A DNA stretch of 64,000 bases from Pollutiaquabacter aromativorans (GTDB lineage: Bacteria; Bacteroidota; Bacteroidia; AKYH767-A; 2013-40CM-41-45), in contig CP185379.1 in assembly GCA_049177215.1 (NCBI GenBank), positions 868,001 through 932,000 of the forward strand. The letters run 5' to 3'. Under the pieces are notes generated by a model. The model saw only the letters and a program-made list of their open reading frames with translations. It was not told the DNA's origin and ran no database searches. The first letter of the stretch is position 1. Every line of letters starts with the position of its first letter. Below are positions 27,299-36,429 of this stretch, one piece after another. Position numbers and translations under genes: made by a program.

Positions 27299-27829
27299 AT
27301 GGGCGCATTACGGGGCAAGTCAGACGATGCAGTCATCCGCAGTATTCGCAACGGTTCCAACGAGCCTTTGTTTGACATCGCGCGACGTTTTTTCTCCACC
27401 GCCCGCAGGTTGTTGCGGACACGCGGTGTCAAAGACAGCGAAACGCCCCGGGTCTTTTCGGGGGTCCTGACCGAATTCGCCCGGGATGTCCGGCAAAAGA
27501 AGGTCGCGGAGCAGACCGATATTACCAGTTACCTCGTCAACGTCCTTCGGCAGTACGCTAAGGAAAACCGGGAAGCCCGGCGATCCAGGAACGCGCGTGA
27601 CCTGAATGAGGTGCTGGAAGAAGATCGGATCGTTGCCGCCCGGTGCATCTCCATCCTCGACGAACGCAGCAAAGCCCTCCTCTTCGCGCGGTATGCGGAG
27701 AATCTGAACTTCGAACAACTGGCTTCACGATTTCAGTTTTCGAATCCGGTCATCGCCCAGACGGAAGTCGAGAAAGCCGGCAGCCTGATGGAGCGCATCC
27801 TGTCCGCCCGTTTACGTAATGATACCTGA
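27299..27829 (+). CDS. divergent sigma-70-like (ECF-like) protein
   Basis: A 176-residue protein with the size and two-lobed layout of an ECF sigma factor. The N-terminal part (KSDDAVIRSIRNGSNEPLFDIARRFF) resembles the region-2 start (DxxLxxxixxGdxxAfxxLy). The C-terminal part (ERSKALLFARYAENLNFEQLASRF) resembles region 4 with a helix-turn-helix. The match is weak in the core region 2.2-2.4, so DNA binding is inferred. It overlaps by 11 bases a gene for a membrane protein resembling an anti-sigma factor, which strengthens the call. Target genes are unknown; the pair runs into dapF. Confidence 0.6.
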   Translation: MGALRGKSDDAVIRSIRNGSNEPLFDIARRFFSTARRLLRTRGVKDSETPRVFSGVLTEFARDVRQKKVAEQTDITSYLVNVLRQYAKENREARRSRNARDLNEVLEEDRIVAARCISILDERSKALLFARYAENLNFEQLASRFQFSNPVIAQTEVEKAGSLMERILSARLRNDT

Positions 27830-28733
27830 TGGCATGAACGCTCTGGAACAGGCACGGTGGATGGATCGTTATCTCGAAGGCTCGCTCAGCGGCATCGAGT
27901 TACAGCAGTTCATGGAAAAGTTGGAACAGGATGTGGAGTTTCGCCACCGGGTAAGCCTGCGCAATCTGATGATTGAAGGGATACGACAGGCGGCCGATGA
28001 AGAGTTGCAGGCACGAATTGAAGCAAGCATTCGCTACCGAAAGCCAAGAGTTCCGGTCGGCTTGAAACTACTGGCCACCTTCCTGCTGGTTACCACCGCC
28101 GGTATTGTTCTTTGGAATTATACGGGTGTTAACAGCGATTCCGACAAAGCATTCCTGCGCCTCGGTTGGCTCAAACAGCGGAAAGCGGAGGAACGAACGA
28201 TCGTCCCTGCCCCGCCTGTCGCAAAGGCACCCGCGAACAAACCTTCAGCAGAGGTGGTGCCGACTGAGGAGAAGACGGGCGCTGAGTCGGTCCTGCCCAT
28301 CGATTCCGGGCAGACCGCCGAGGGAAGGGATACCATTTACGACGCCGCGGGCGAGATCGTCGTTAGGAAAGACCAGTTGCTCATCTCCATGGATCTCCAC
28401 GTATCCAGTGATGAGCCCGGGGAGAACGCGCCAACGCTCGAGGATAAGGCGCTGGAACGGCTCAACCCTGCTGCCGGTCTCGTAAAAAGCGAAAGCCGTG
28501 AACCAACCATTGCTACCGAGTTCTGGATATCACCGGTCAATTACCGCGGTTATCGTCTTCTTGATAATAAGCTGATCCTCTATGGCATCGAATCCCCTGA
28601 TCGGGTCAGCCTGCTGCGTTCCAATGATCGATTGCTCCTGAAGTACGGGAATGAACTATTCATCTTGTCGGAATCCGAAGCGTTTCAACCATATCCTCGC
28701 GCCCAGGAAGCCGCACGCAGCGAAAACCGATGA
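27819..28733 (+). CDS. single-pass membrane protein, anti-sigma-factor-like
   Basis: A 304-residue protein. The cytoplasmic N-terminal 75 residues (ARWMDRYLEGSLSGIELQQFMEKLEQD) resemble the zinc-free anti-sigma domains paired with ECF factors. One transmembrane helix spans 80-99. The outer part has a Pro/Ala/Glu-rich linker (about 125-165) and a small folded domain (about 235-290, NYRGYRLLDNKLILYGI). It overlaps the sigma-like gene and is followed by dapF with an ATGA overlap. An ATG at 27834 would remove five residues. Sensing role is inferred from topology only. Confidence 0.55.
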   Translation: MIPDGMNALEQARWMDRYLEGSLSGIELQQFMEKLEQDVEFRHRVSLRNLMIEGIRQAADEELQARIEASIRYRKPRVPVGLKLLATFLLVTTAGIVLWNYTGVNSDSDKAFLRLGWLKQRKAEERTIVPAPPVAKAPANKPSAEVVPTEEKTGAESVLPIDSGQTAEGRDTIYDAAGEIVVRKDQLLISMDLHVSSDEPGENAPTLEDKALERLNPAAGLVKSESREPTIATEFWISPVNYRGYRLLDNKLILYGIESPDRVSLLRSNDRLLLKYGNELFILSESEAFQPYPRAQEAARSENR

Positions 28734-29524
28734 TCCCATCCATTCCGTTCGTGAAGTACCATGGTACCGGTAATGATTTCATCCTCCTGGATGAACGGGA
28801 AATCGATTATCAGTTGAATACGGAAGAGATCAGCAAGCTGTGTCATCGGCATTTCGGGATCGGAGCCGACGGACTGATCTCGTTACGTAAAGCACCGGAT
28901 GCTGACTTCCGTATGGTCTACTATAACGCCGATGGCCGGGAAGGTTCCATGTGCGGAAACGGTGGTCGATGCATTGTCGCCTTCGCCCGCAGCCTGGCGG
29001 TCATCGGGGAGCGGACCCGCTTCATCGGAGTGGACGGTTATCACGAAGCGATGTTCCTTCCGGACAAGCCCGGATTCGTGAGCTTGAAAATGTCGGATGT
29101 AGCAGCGCCCCGGAAGCGAGACGGTTACGACTTCATCGATACCGGCTCCCCGCATGTTGTGGTAGCTGTACGCGATCTTGCCGGCTACCCGGTCGTGGCG
29201 AACGGTCGTTCGATCCGGAACCTGCCGGAGTTCGCGCCCGGAGGTACCAACGTCAATTTCGTGGAAGCGGTCAATGACAGCTTGTTCATTCGCACGTACG
29301 AGCGGGGAGTGGAAGACGAAACCATGTCGTGTGGAACCGGAGTGACTGCCGTAGTGCTGACCCTTGCCGCGCTGGCTCAGCTGCCGGCCTCCGCGCGCGA
29401 AGCGCAGGTGATGACACCCGGCGGATCCTTATCCGTCGCGTTCGACCGTTCGGAGATGGGTTTTTCAAACGTATGGCTGACAGGTCCGGCGCAGCGGGTT
29501 TTCGAGGGAACCTATACCCGATAA
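28730..29524 (+). CDS. dapF: diaminopimelate epimerase
   Basis: A 264-residue PLP-independent epimerase converting LL- to meso-diaminopimelate for lysine and peptidoglycan. The two catalytic cysteines are C75 (GSMCGNGGRC) and C201 (ETMSCGTGVTA). The N-terminal FVKYHGTGNDFIL and PHVVV segments are typical. It overlaps the preceding anti-sigma-like gene by four bases, so the sigma-like pair and dapF form one operon. Confidence 0.95.
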   Translation: MIPSIPFVKYHGTGNDFILLDEREIDYQLNTEEISKLCHRHFGIGADGLISLRKAPDADFRMVYYNADGREGSMCGNGGRCIVAFARSLAVIGERTRFIGVDGYHEAMFLPDKPGFVSLKMSDVAAPRKRDGYDFIDTGSPHVVVAVRDLAGYPVVANGRSIRNLPEFAPGGTNVNFVEAVNDSLFIRTYERGVEDETMSCGTGVTAVVLTLAALAQLPASAREAQVMTPGGSLSVAFDRSEMGFSNVWLTGPAQRVFEGTYTR

Positions 29525-29635
29525 GGTTCACAACAACCGGTTAAAAAAAGAGCGCGAGCGAAGCGCTGCTGGCGTTCCCTTCCTTATTTTCGTCGTGTCA
29601 AATGCAAGCCCCTTTGGGCATCGAAGGAATCCGGA

Positions 29636-30190
29636 ATGTTGCTGATCGGTGAATTGATTCAATTGCGGGCCATGGAGCCTGCCGACCTTAATCTTCTCTA
29701 CCGTTGGGAGAATGATACGTCCATCTGGAGTGTCAGCGGCACGTTGGCCCCCTTTTCACGCTATGTGCTGGAGGAGTTCGTCAGCCAGGCGCACCAGGAT
29801 ATCTACACGAACAAGCAGTTGCGCCTGATGATCGACCTTCGGTATTATGACGAAGAGGATGGAGTAACGGAAGAGGTCCGCAGCATCGGCTGTGTGGATC
29901 TGTTCGATTTCGATCCCAAGAACCGGCGGGCCGGCATCGGGGTCTTGATCGCCAACCGGGCCGATCGCGGAAAAGGTTATGCTACCGAGGCCTTGCACCT
30001 GCTCATCGACTACGGATTCGACATGCTGGACCTGCACGGATTCTATTCGAATGTCCGGGTGGACAACGAAAACAGCGTCGCGCTCTTCAAGAAACTCGGC
30101 TTTGAAGTTTCCGGATTGAAGCAGGATTGGTTATACGAGCAGGGTAAGTATTACGATGAGTACCTGCTTCAATTGATCCGTAAGGGATGA
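29636..30190 (+). CDS. GNAT-family N-acetyltransferase
   Basis: A 184-residue acetyltransferase with the GNAT-3 (RimJ/RimL-like) layout: LIQLRAMEPADLNLLYRWEND at the start, the acetyl-CoA loop RAGIGVLIANRADRGKGYATEAL (about 102-124) and the terminal FKKLGFEVSG. Similar short-chain members acetylate amino sugars or ribosomal proteins; the substrate is not evident. It overlaps the following cytochrome gene by four bases (ATGA). Confidence 0.85.
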   Translation: MLLIGELIQLRAMEPADLNLLYRWENDTSIWSVSGTLAPFSRYVLEEFVSQAHQDIYTNKQLRLMIDLRYYDEEDGVTEEVRSIGCVDLFDFDPKNRRAGIGVLIANRADRGKGYATEALHLLIDYGFDMLDLHGFYSNVRVDNENSVALFKKLGFEVSGLKQDWLYEQGKYYDEYLLQLIRKG

Positions 30191-32172
30191 TGTTCCGGAC
30201 CGCAGCGAGTTTGCTTCTGGTAACGCTGCTGTTCTCCTGCACTTCACCGGACGAACAAAAGACGGACGCCCCTGCATATGCCGCGCTCTCCGATACGGTG
30301 CGTTATGTGGGCATGCAGACCTGTCGCAACTGCCACGCGGACATTTACGAGTCGTTTCTTAAGACCGGTATGGGGAAATCGTTCGATGTTGCCGGTCGGC
30401 AGAAGTCATCGGCGCGTTTTCCGGATCACGCGCCGGTCTTCGATCGTTATCGTGACTTGCATTACTTTCCATACTGGCAAAGTGATTCGCTGCACGTGCT
30501 GGAGTTCCGCTTGTCCGGGAAGGATACCGTTTACAGTCGGGATGCGCGTATCGATTTCATCGTAGGGTCCGGACAGCATACGAATTCACACTTGCGGCAG
30601 GTCAATGGTTATCTCTTTCAGGCGCCCTTGACCTATTATACGCAGAAAGGTCAGTGGGATCTCCCGCCAGGTTTTGAAAACGGTCACAACAGCCGGTTTA
30701 GCCGGAAGCTGGAGTTTGAGTGCATCTCCTGCCACAATGCCTATCCTACGCTTGTCGAAGGATCGGAAACGAAGTACGCGGAGATTCCGAACGGAATTGA
30801 CTGTGAGCGATGCCACGGCCCGGGAGGCGAACACGTCCGGAAGAAGCTCCTGGGTGAACTGGTCGATACCGCTGTTGCGATCGATTATACCATCGTAAAT
30901 CCGGCGAAGCTGCCGATCGACCGGCAGTTGGATGTCTGTCAGCGATGTCATATCCAGGGAAACGCGGTGTTGCAACCCGGGAAAACCTTTCGTGACTTCC
31001 GACCCGGTATGCGATTGTCGGATGTGATGGACATCTACATGCCCGTTTACAAAGGCAATGAAGACGCGCACATCATGGCTTCCCATGCCGAACGCATGAA
31101 GCAAAGCCGGTGTTATATAGTTTCGGCCAAACAAGCTGAAGCAAAGCAGGGAGCGCTGAAGCCCTATCAGGATGCGATGACCTGTGTGACTTGTCACAAT
31201 CCCCATGTGAGCGTTCGCGAAATGGGCAGCGGAGTGTTCAACGCCGCCTGCAATGGTTGTCATGGTGATCGGGATAAAGTGCAGTGTACCGCCTCGGTGA
31301 CGGAGCGGAATCGTGAAGCGGATAACTGTGTCGGTTGTCACATGCCGAAGAACGGCACGTTGGATATTCCGCATGTTGTCACGACGGACCACCGCATCCG
31401 GAAGCCGGCGCAAAAACGGGAGGTGGAACGAATACGGGAGTTCGTACGATTAGCCTGTATCAACAATCCGGAACCGGACCAGCGGAGCAGGGCAGTCGCT
31501 TACCTGAATCAGTTTGAAAAGTTCACGCGCGACGGTCAATTCCTGGATAGCGCCCGTGCCTTGTTGGCGGATGCTTCACCTGCTGATGTTCAACGGAATT
31601 TTTCCTCGCTTGTGCGATGGGCCTACCTGAAAGAGGATTATCAGCAACTTCTTCGGTGGGCGGAGTTGGATGACGGGAAAGGACAATCGGAGCTGACGGC
31701 AGTTAATCGGGCCTGGACCGATTACCGTATCGGGGTGGCTTACCGCGAGACCGGGTTAAAGGAAGCGGCAGCGACCGCTTTCCGTCGCGCGATCCGACTC
31801 CTGCCGCTACAGCTGGATTTCAGGAACGAATTGGCATCAGTGTTGATCGACCTTGGAAAGTTCGGAGAGGCCAGGGAGCAGTTGGAGTTCGTGCTGCGCG
31901 AAAATCCGGAGCACCTGTCCGCATGGGTGAATCTTGGATTCCTTTCCTTGTCGGCGCTGCATGATCTGAAGGCGGCCGAGCGATGTTATCGGACCGCGCT
32001 GGCCCTCGAACCGGACCATGTACAGGCCCTGATCAACCTGGCTGGCACGCAGGTATTGTCGGGCGATGTGCATGCGGCAAAACGCTTATTGCAACGCGCG
32101 CTGGTGCTCGAACCATCTAATCAACAAGCTCGGATCAGGATAAAGGCGCTGCAGGAAACCAGTACGCGTTAA
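30187..32172 (+). CDS. heptahaem c-type cytochrome lipoprotein with TPR domain
   Basis: A 661-residue exported protein. The N-terminus is a lipoprotein signal (LLVTLLFSC, Cys18). Seven CxxCH haem sites lie at about 46, 179, 206, 251, 333, 355 and 381, with a CxxCH-NPH and a CVGCHMP pattern typical of multihaem cytochrome c family proteins fused to TPRs. From about 505 to 655 at least four tetratricopeptide repeats follow (AGTQVLSGDVHAAKRLLQ is one). It should be an outer-membrane or periplasmic electron carrier matured by the Ccm system encoded upstream. Partner and substrate are unknown. Confidence 0.88.
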   Translation: MMFRTAASLLLVTLLFSCTSPDEQKTDAPAYAALSDTVRYVGMQTCRNCHADIYESFLKTGMGKSFDVAGRQKSSARFPDHAPVFDRYRDLHYFPYWQSDSLHVLEFRLSGKDTVYSRDARIDFIVGSGQHTNSHLRQVNGYLFQAPLTYYTQKGQWDLPPGFENGHNSRFSRKLEFECISCHNAYPTLVEGSETKYAEIPNGIDCERCHGPGGEHVRKKLLGELVDTAVAIDYTIVNPAKLPIDRQLDVCQRCHIQGNAVLQPGKTFRDFRPGMRLSDVMDIYMPVYKGNEDAHIMASHAERMKQSRCYIVSAKQAEAKQGALKPYQDAMTCVTCHNPHVSVREMGSGVFNAACNGCHGDRDKVQCTASVTERNREADNCVGCHMPKNGTLDIPHVVTTDHRIRKPAQKREVERIREFVRLACINNPEPDQRSRAVAYLNQFEKFTRDGQFLDSARALLADASPADVQRNFSSLVRWAYLKEDYQQLLRWAELDDGKGQSELTAVNRAWTDYRIGVAYRETGLKEAAATAFRRAIRLLPLQLDFRNELASVLIDLGKFGEAREQLEFVLRENPEHLSAWVNLGFLSLSALHDLKAAERCYRTALALEPDHVQALINLAGTQVLSGDVHAAKRLLQRALVLEPSNQQARIRIKALQETSTR

Positions 32173-32258
32173 GATATCCGCAACGCTGGCTTTATCTTTT
32201 CTTTACATTCGCTTAACAAGCCGAATGGATGGCCTGAGTACCTTCGGGAAACGAAATT

Positions 32259-32954
32259 ATGAGCGATCATCGGTATAAGATCCTGTTGGTAGACGACGAA
32301 CCGGACATTCTCGAATTCATGGAATACAACCTGAAAAAAGAGAATTACACGGTCTTTAAGGCGGGAAACGGGCGGGATGCCATTCGGATCGCCAAAACGG
32401 AACGTCCCGACCTGATCATTCTCGATATCATGATGCCGGAAATGGATGGCATCGAGACTTGCCGGACGCTCCGGGAAATGCCGGAGTTCCGGAAGACCAT
32501 GATCGCGTTCCTGACGGCGCGTAACGAAGATTATTCCCAGATCGCAGGCTTTGATGTAGGAGCCGATGATTATATCACCAAGCCGATCAAGCCGCGGGTG
32601 TTGATTAGCAGGATCGGCGCGTTGTTTCGTCGTTACGATCCTACCGGCGCGTCTTCGGATGCTAAGGCCCAGGTGTTGACGATTGGCGACCTGCAGATCG
32701 ATCGCGAACAATACCTCATCCAAAAAGGCGGAGAAAAGATCGAGCTGCCCAGGAAGGAATTCGAATTGCTCGCCTTACTGGCTTCCAAGCCTGGGAAGGT
32801 GTTTACGCGCGAAGAGATCTTGGAACGTGTGTGGGGTAATGACGTGATCGTAGGTGACCGGACGATCGACGTTCATGTGCGCAAATTGCGGGAGAAGCTT
32901 GGCGAAGAACTGATCCGAACCGTCAAAGGGATTGGCTACAAATTTGATTTCTGA
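32259..32954 (+). CDS. OmpR/PhoB-family response regulator
   Basis: A 231-residue DNA-binding regulator. The receiver domain has acidic pair D12-D13, the phosphorylated Asp D56 (LIILDIMMPEMDG), the T/A and Lys switch residues (FLTARNED, ITKPIKP). The C-terminal winged helix has ELPRKEFELLALLASKPGKVFTREEIL and the terminal IRTVKGIGYKF. It is followed after 44 bases by its likely sensor kinase. PhoB-like Bacteroidota regulators of this type often act in phosphate or envelope response; the signal is not shown here. Confidence 0.92.
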   Translation: MSDHRYKILLVDDEPDILEFMEYNLKKENYTVFKAGNGRDAIRIAKTERPDLIILDIMMPEMDGIETCRTLREMPEFRKTMIAFLTARNEDYSQIAGFDVGADDYITKPIKPRVLISRIGALFRRYDPTGASSDAKAQVLTIGDLQIDREQYLIQKGGEKIELPRKEFELLALLASKPGKVFTREEILERVWGNDVIVGDRTIDVHVRKLREKLGEELIRTVKGIGYKFDF

Positions 32955-32998
32955 GCAACAAGCCGCTTTTCGTACTTTGGGGGGCAATTGAACGTAGC

Positions 32999-34048
32999 TT
33001 GAAGAACCCCACACCCCGCATACTCGCGTTGATCGCCGCCCTCGCGGCGTCGGTAGTCGTTCTGGCGGCCGAGTACGTCACCACGGTCTCCACGTACTTT
33101 CAGAAGAACTGGTTGAGTATGTTGGTGGTATTTGTCATCACCTTTGTCACCACCTTTCTGATCTTCTCCTATTTATTGGAGGTATTCATTTATCGAAAGA
33201 TCAAACTGATCTATAAGACGATCAGTACATTCAAAGACAGTAAGGAAAAGGCGCTCGAGCGCGTCGATCTGGACGCCGATATACTTGGGAATGTCAGCAA
33301 GGAAGTGATGGGCTGGGAGAAGGACCGTACCGAAGAGATCGAGCAACTGAAACGACAGGAACTTTTTCGACGGGAATTTTTGGGGAACGTCTCGCACGAG
33401 CTCAAGACACCGCTCTTCAACATCCAGGGATACATCCATACGCTGTTGGAAGGTGGAATCAACGATCCGGAAGTCAACCTGCACTATCTGCAACGCGCCA
33501 GCAAATCAGCGGATCGCTTGTGTCTGATCGTGGAGGATCTGGAAGCCATATCCAAACTCGAAAGTGGTGAACTGGTGCTGGACCAGCGGACCTTCGATCT
33601 GCACGAGTTGTGCAAGGATGCCATCGACTCGCTGGAAATGCGTGCGCGGGAACGGAACATCCGCCTTGGTTTCAAAGAAGGCAGCGACCGACCGGTCTAT
33701 GTCTACGCGGATAAGGACAGGATACGTCAGGTGCTGGTCAACCTGCTGGTCAACTCGATCAAGTACGGCCGGGACGGAGGGAGTACCCTGTTCGGATTTT
33801 ACGACATGGACGAGAACATCCTGGTCGAAGTGACCGATACCGGCATCGGGATTGAACCGCAACATTTGCCACGGGTGTTTGAACGATTCTACCGGGTGGA
33901 TAAAAGCAGATCCAGGGAGCAGGGCGGGACGGGCCTGGGATTGGCCATTGTCAAGCATATCCTGGAAGCGCACAAGCAGGTCATTAATGTCCGGAGTACC
34001 TATGGTATCGGAACGACCTTTACGTTTACGCTCAAAAAGGCGCGCTGA
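32999..34048 (+). CDS. PhoR-like sensor histidine kinase
   Basis: A 349-residue kinase with two N-terminal membrane helices (about 8-28 and 39-62) and almost no periplasmic loop, then a HAMP-like linker. The H-box is FLGNVSHELKTPL (H133), followed by N-box (RQVLVNLLVNSIKYG), G1 (VTDTGIGI), F-box (FERFYRVDKSRSREQGGTGLGLAIVKHIL). It begins with TTG, chosen because no ATG fits before the first helix. Partner of the preceding response regulator. The lack of a sensor domain suggests it senses through the membrane or a partner protein. Confidence 0.9.
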   Translation: MKNPTPRILALIAALAASVVVLAAEYVTTVSTYFQKNWLSMLVVFVITFVTTFLIFSYLLEVFIYRKIKLIYKTISTFKDSKEKALERVDLDADILGNVSKEVMGWEKDRTEEIEQLKRQELFRREFLGNVSHELKTPLFNIQGYIHTLLEGGINDPEVNLHYLQRASKSADRLCLIVEDLEAISKLESGELVLDQRTFDLHELCKDAIDSLEMRARERNIRLGFKEGSDRPVYVYADKDRIRQVLVNLLVNSIKYGRDGGSTLFGFYDMDENILVEVTDTGIGIEPQHLPRVFERFYRVDKSRSREQGGTGLGLAIVKHILEAHKQVINVRSTYGIGTTFTFTLKKAR

Positions 34049-34052
34049 TTTT

Positions 34053-34517
34053 TTAGACTTGGTATAGTTGCTTCCCCATCTTCCGGTGTGGTATCAGGCC
34101 GAAGAGGAGATAGGATGGTCCGAGATCCCGGTATCCCAACTTGAGATAAAATCCTACCGCCGGTTCGCGGGCATCCAGTATCAGTTCTTTTAATCCACGT
34201 TCAACAGCCAGGGCTTCCAGGTGTTCGATGATGATCCGTCCCCATCCCTGACCTTGCGCATCCTCCCGCACAGCCATGGACCGGATCTTCGCCTGCGACG
34301 CATCGATGATTTCCAGTCTTCCGCACGCTACGGCTTCTTGATCATGGTCGACTATCAGCAAATGAAGCGAACGGTCTTCTCCCGCATCGGTGGTGGATTG
34401 GCGTGATTGTCCCCAGGGTTTTCGCAAGATCGAATAACGCAAACCGAGATACCTTTCCCAGTTGGTGGAATCCTCAGGACTGACGAGGTGTGGAGTAAAG
34501 GGAAGTAGCTGGCTCAT
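34053..34517 (-). CDS. GNAT-family N-acetyltransferase
   Basis: A 154-residue GNAT protein. The acetyl-CoA site reads IRSMAVREDAQGQGWGRIIIEHLEALA (about 93-119), and LILDAREPAVGFYLKLGYRDLG follows as motif B. It resembles the ElaA/YjcF-like group. It is the last gene of a four-gene operon and overlaps the monooxygenase-like gene by four bases (ATGA). It is convergent with the kinase gene, four bases apart. Substrate unknown. Confidence 0.82.
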   Translation of the reverse strand: MSQLLPFTPHLVSPEDSTNWERYLGLRYSILRKPWGQSRQSTTDAGEDRSLHLLIVDHDQEAVACGRLEIIDASQAKIRSMAVREDAQGQGWGRIIIEHLEALAVERGLKELILDAREPAVGFYLKLGYRDLGPSYLLFGLIPHRKMGKQLYQV

Positions 34518-35875
34518 TGTTTCGAAAGATCCCGGTTCTCGTCGCCCGGTTCGTAGTGTAAGAATGTTCCGATCAGTTGGAACATCTCATCGGTCGTCCG
34601 CATGCTGCCGTCACGTTCCGATACTGTCTGCGGCGGATGGAAAGGGTTCAGCGGATTGTTTTCTGTATTGTCGAATTCGCCTTCGGCAACCAGGGTGCTG
34701 CCGGCCGGAATTACGAGGGGTTTCCTGAAGGTGTAAACATATTGCCACCGGAAGTCCCAACGTGGAATCGAGATGATGCGTAGCGTGTCGCCGCTTGGGG
34801 TCAGCGCGTAGGCTTTGAACGATTTCCCCAGCAGGTGCATGTGCGGGTTTACGGATAAGAGGGAGATCTTTTCAGGTAGCGTATACCGCGTCGTGTGACG
34901 GGTAACCGAATCGGGTGGAATGACGAGTGGCGGGATGATGGGGGATATTCCGCTGGTGCCCAGGATGAAATCGCGTGTTGGGCGCTTCGAAGGCCGCGGG
35001 GCGAAGAACAGGTTGAAGTGACTGAGGTCGCTCGTGTCGACGGGACTGGGACCGTAGTGGATGTTGTCGAGTAGCAGGATGGTCTTTTTCCTCAGTTGAT
35101 ATCCGCCGATGTCTTCCGGATACAATACCGGCTCAACGCCGGGCAGGTAATTCGTGACGGACGGGATCAGCAGGGGGTAGGATCCATCGTCGTTTGGAAG
35201 GTCCAGCGCCTGGTACGCGCTGTGCTTGTCCATGATTTCCGTATCAACATATTCCTTTCCTCCTTGGATGTCACGTTTTTTACCCGCCTGGTAGACGATG
35301 AGGTGACCGTTGATATGATGCGCGAGTTTCCTGTTACCCGGAACGATCTCGATCGCGCGGACAAAAGTGTCTTGCGGTAATTCGATCGGGATCTTCATCA
35401 TCATGAACCGGTCTTTGTTATCGCCTGGCAGGGGAAACGGCGCTCGCATGCTGACGACGAGATCGGGCTTTCCGTAGGCACTTCCTTCCGTGAATGCCGG
35501 TGCTGATGGCGGATGATTCGGATCTCCTTCCGGCATGTCGGCACCGATCCAGGCATTGATCGCTTCGATCTCCCGGTCGCTCAGCCATTTTTCTTCTCGG
35601 AAATGTGTGTACTCCGGGTCAGCCGGCCAGGGCGGCATGCTGCGGTTACTGACGGTCAACTGGATCGTCCGCGCGTGACGCTTCACATCCTCATAGGACA
35701 GCAGACTGAACGGAGCGGCGGAGCCCGGACGATGGCATGGGCTGCAGTTCCTGAAGATGATGGGTGCGATCGAGTCGTTGAAGGTCAGTTCCCGGCTTTC
35801 GACTTGCCCCGACCGGTTGCAGGCAAACAGCGCCAGGACGTAAAAGACCAATAGGGGGTAGCGGAAAGCGGTCAT
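34514..35875 (-). CDS. c-type cytochrome/PHM-like copper monooxygenase lipoprotein
   Basis: A 453-residue lipoprotein (signal to LALFAC). A mono-haem domain carries CSPCH at 44-48. The rest resembles the copper type II ascorbate-dependent monooxygenase fold, as in peptidylglycine hydroxylating enzymes. All copper ligands can be placed: HH at 186-187 and H273 (NIHYG) for one copper; H345, H347 (NPHMHLLG) and M431 (TTDEMFQL) for the other. The ATG at 35875 is preferred over 35890 because it overlaps the redoxin stop as ATGA, like the other genes in this operon. The haem may feed electrons to the copper site. The substrate is unknown. Confidence 0.8.
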   Translation of the reverse strand: MTAFRYPLLVFYVLALFACNRSGQVESRELTFNDSIAPIIFRNCSPCHRPGSAAPFSLLSYEDVKRHARTIQLTVSNRSMPPWPADPEYTHFREEKWLSDREIEAINAWIGADMPEGDPNHPPSAPAFTEGSAYGKPDLVVSMRAPFPLPGDNKDRFMMMKIPIELPQDTFVRAIEIVPGNRKLAHHINGHLIVYQAGKKRDIQGGKEYVDTEIMDKHSAYQALDLPNDDGSYPLLIPSVTNYLPGVEPVLYPEDIGGYQLRKKTILLLDNIHYGPSPVDTSDLSHFNLFFAPRPSKRPTRDFILGTSGISPIIPPLVIPPDSVTRHTTRYTLPEKISLLSVNPHMHLLGKSFKAYALTPSGDTLRIISIPRWDFRWQYVYTFRKPLVIPAGSTLVAEGEFDNTENNPLNPFHPPQTVSERDGSMRTTDEMFQLIGTFLHYEPGDENRDLSKQ

Positions 35876-36429
35876 TGTTCGATGATGCATCCGATGGGAA
35901 TCGTGCGTGGTACCCTGACTTTTCTTCCTTCACTGAGCGCTTTCATGGCGTCCCGGAGTTCGTGATTTCGGATCTGCAGTCGTTTTTTCCCGGGTGCGAC
36001 CATCCAGTCGTCGATCCTTCCCGAATAGACGGAATGACCCTGACGATCGAACAAGAATACTTCCGGCGCGACGGCAGCTCCGACCTTTCTCACTTGCCCC
36101 TGGTCCTTGTCAACGAAGAGGGGAAATGCGATCCGGAAGTCGCTTCTGAATACTTCCACTTCGGATAAGGAGGCGTACTTGCCGGGGAATACACCGATCA
36201 TTTCAAGTCCCTGCGGCTGAAACTCGCGATAGAGATCGTTCAGTGTTTTGCTGTACGACTGGCACGACGGGCAATCGGGTAATAAAAATACAATAGCTAC
36301 GCCTTTAGCATCCTGTGCGGGTCGGTAAGTGGCAGGATGATCCTTCAGATCGGAAAGCGACAAAGGAAACACCGACTGTGCCGAAGCCCAAATCGGAAGC
36401 CATAGACCGATGATCAACAACAATCTCAT
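35872..36429 (-). CDS. exported redoxin-domain protein
   Basis: A 185-residue protein with a signal peptide (1-18, ending WASAQ) and an AhpC/TSA-TlpA type fold. The active site is LPDCPSC (C53, C56). The C-terminal IPIGCIIEQ, with one more Cys, resembles the tail of redoxin domains that are elsewhere fused to cytochrome/copper monooxygenase modules. Here the module is a separate gene overlapped by four bases on the downstream side, so the two proteins probably work together. Confidence 0.82.
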   Translation of the reverse strand: MRLLLIIGLWLPIWASAQSVFPLSLSDLKDHPATYRPAQDAKGVAIVFLLPDCPSCQSYSKTLNDLYREFQPQGLEMIGVFPGKYASLSEVEVFRSDFRIAFPLFVDKDQGQVRKVGAAVAPEVFLFDRQGHSVYSGRIDDWMVAPGKKRLQIRNHELRDAMKALSEGRKVRVPRTIPIGCIIEQ

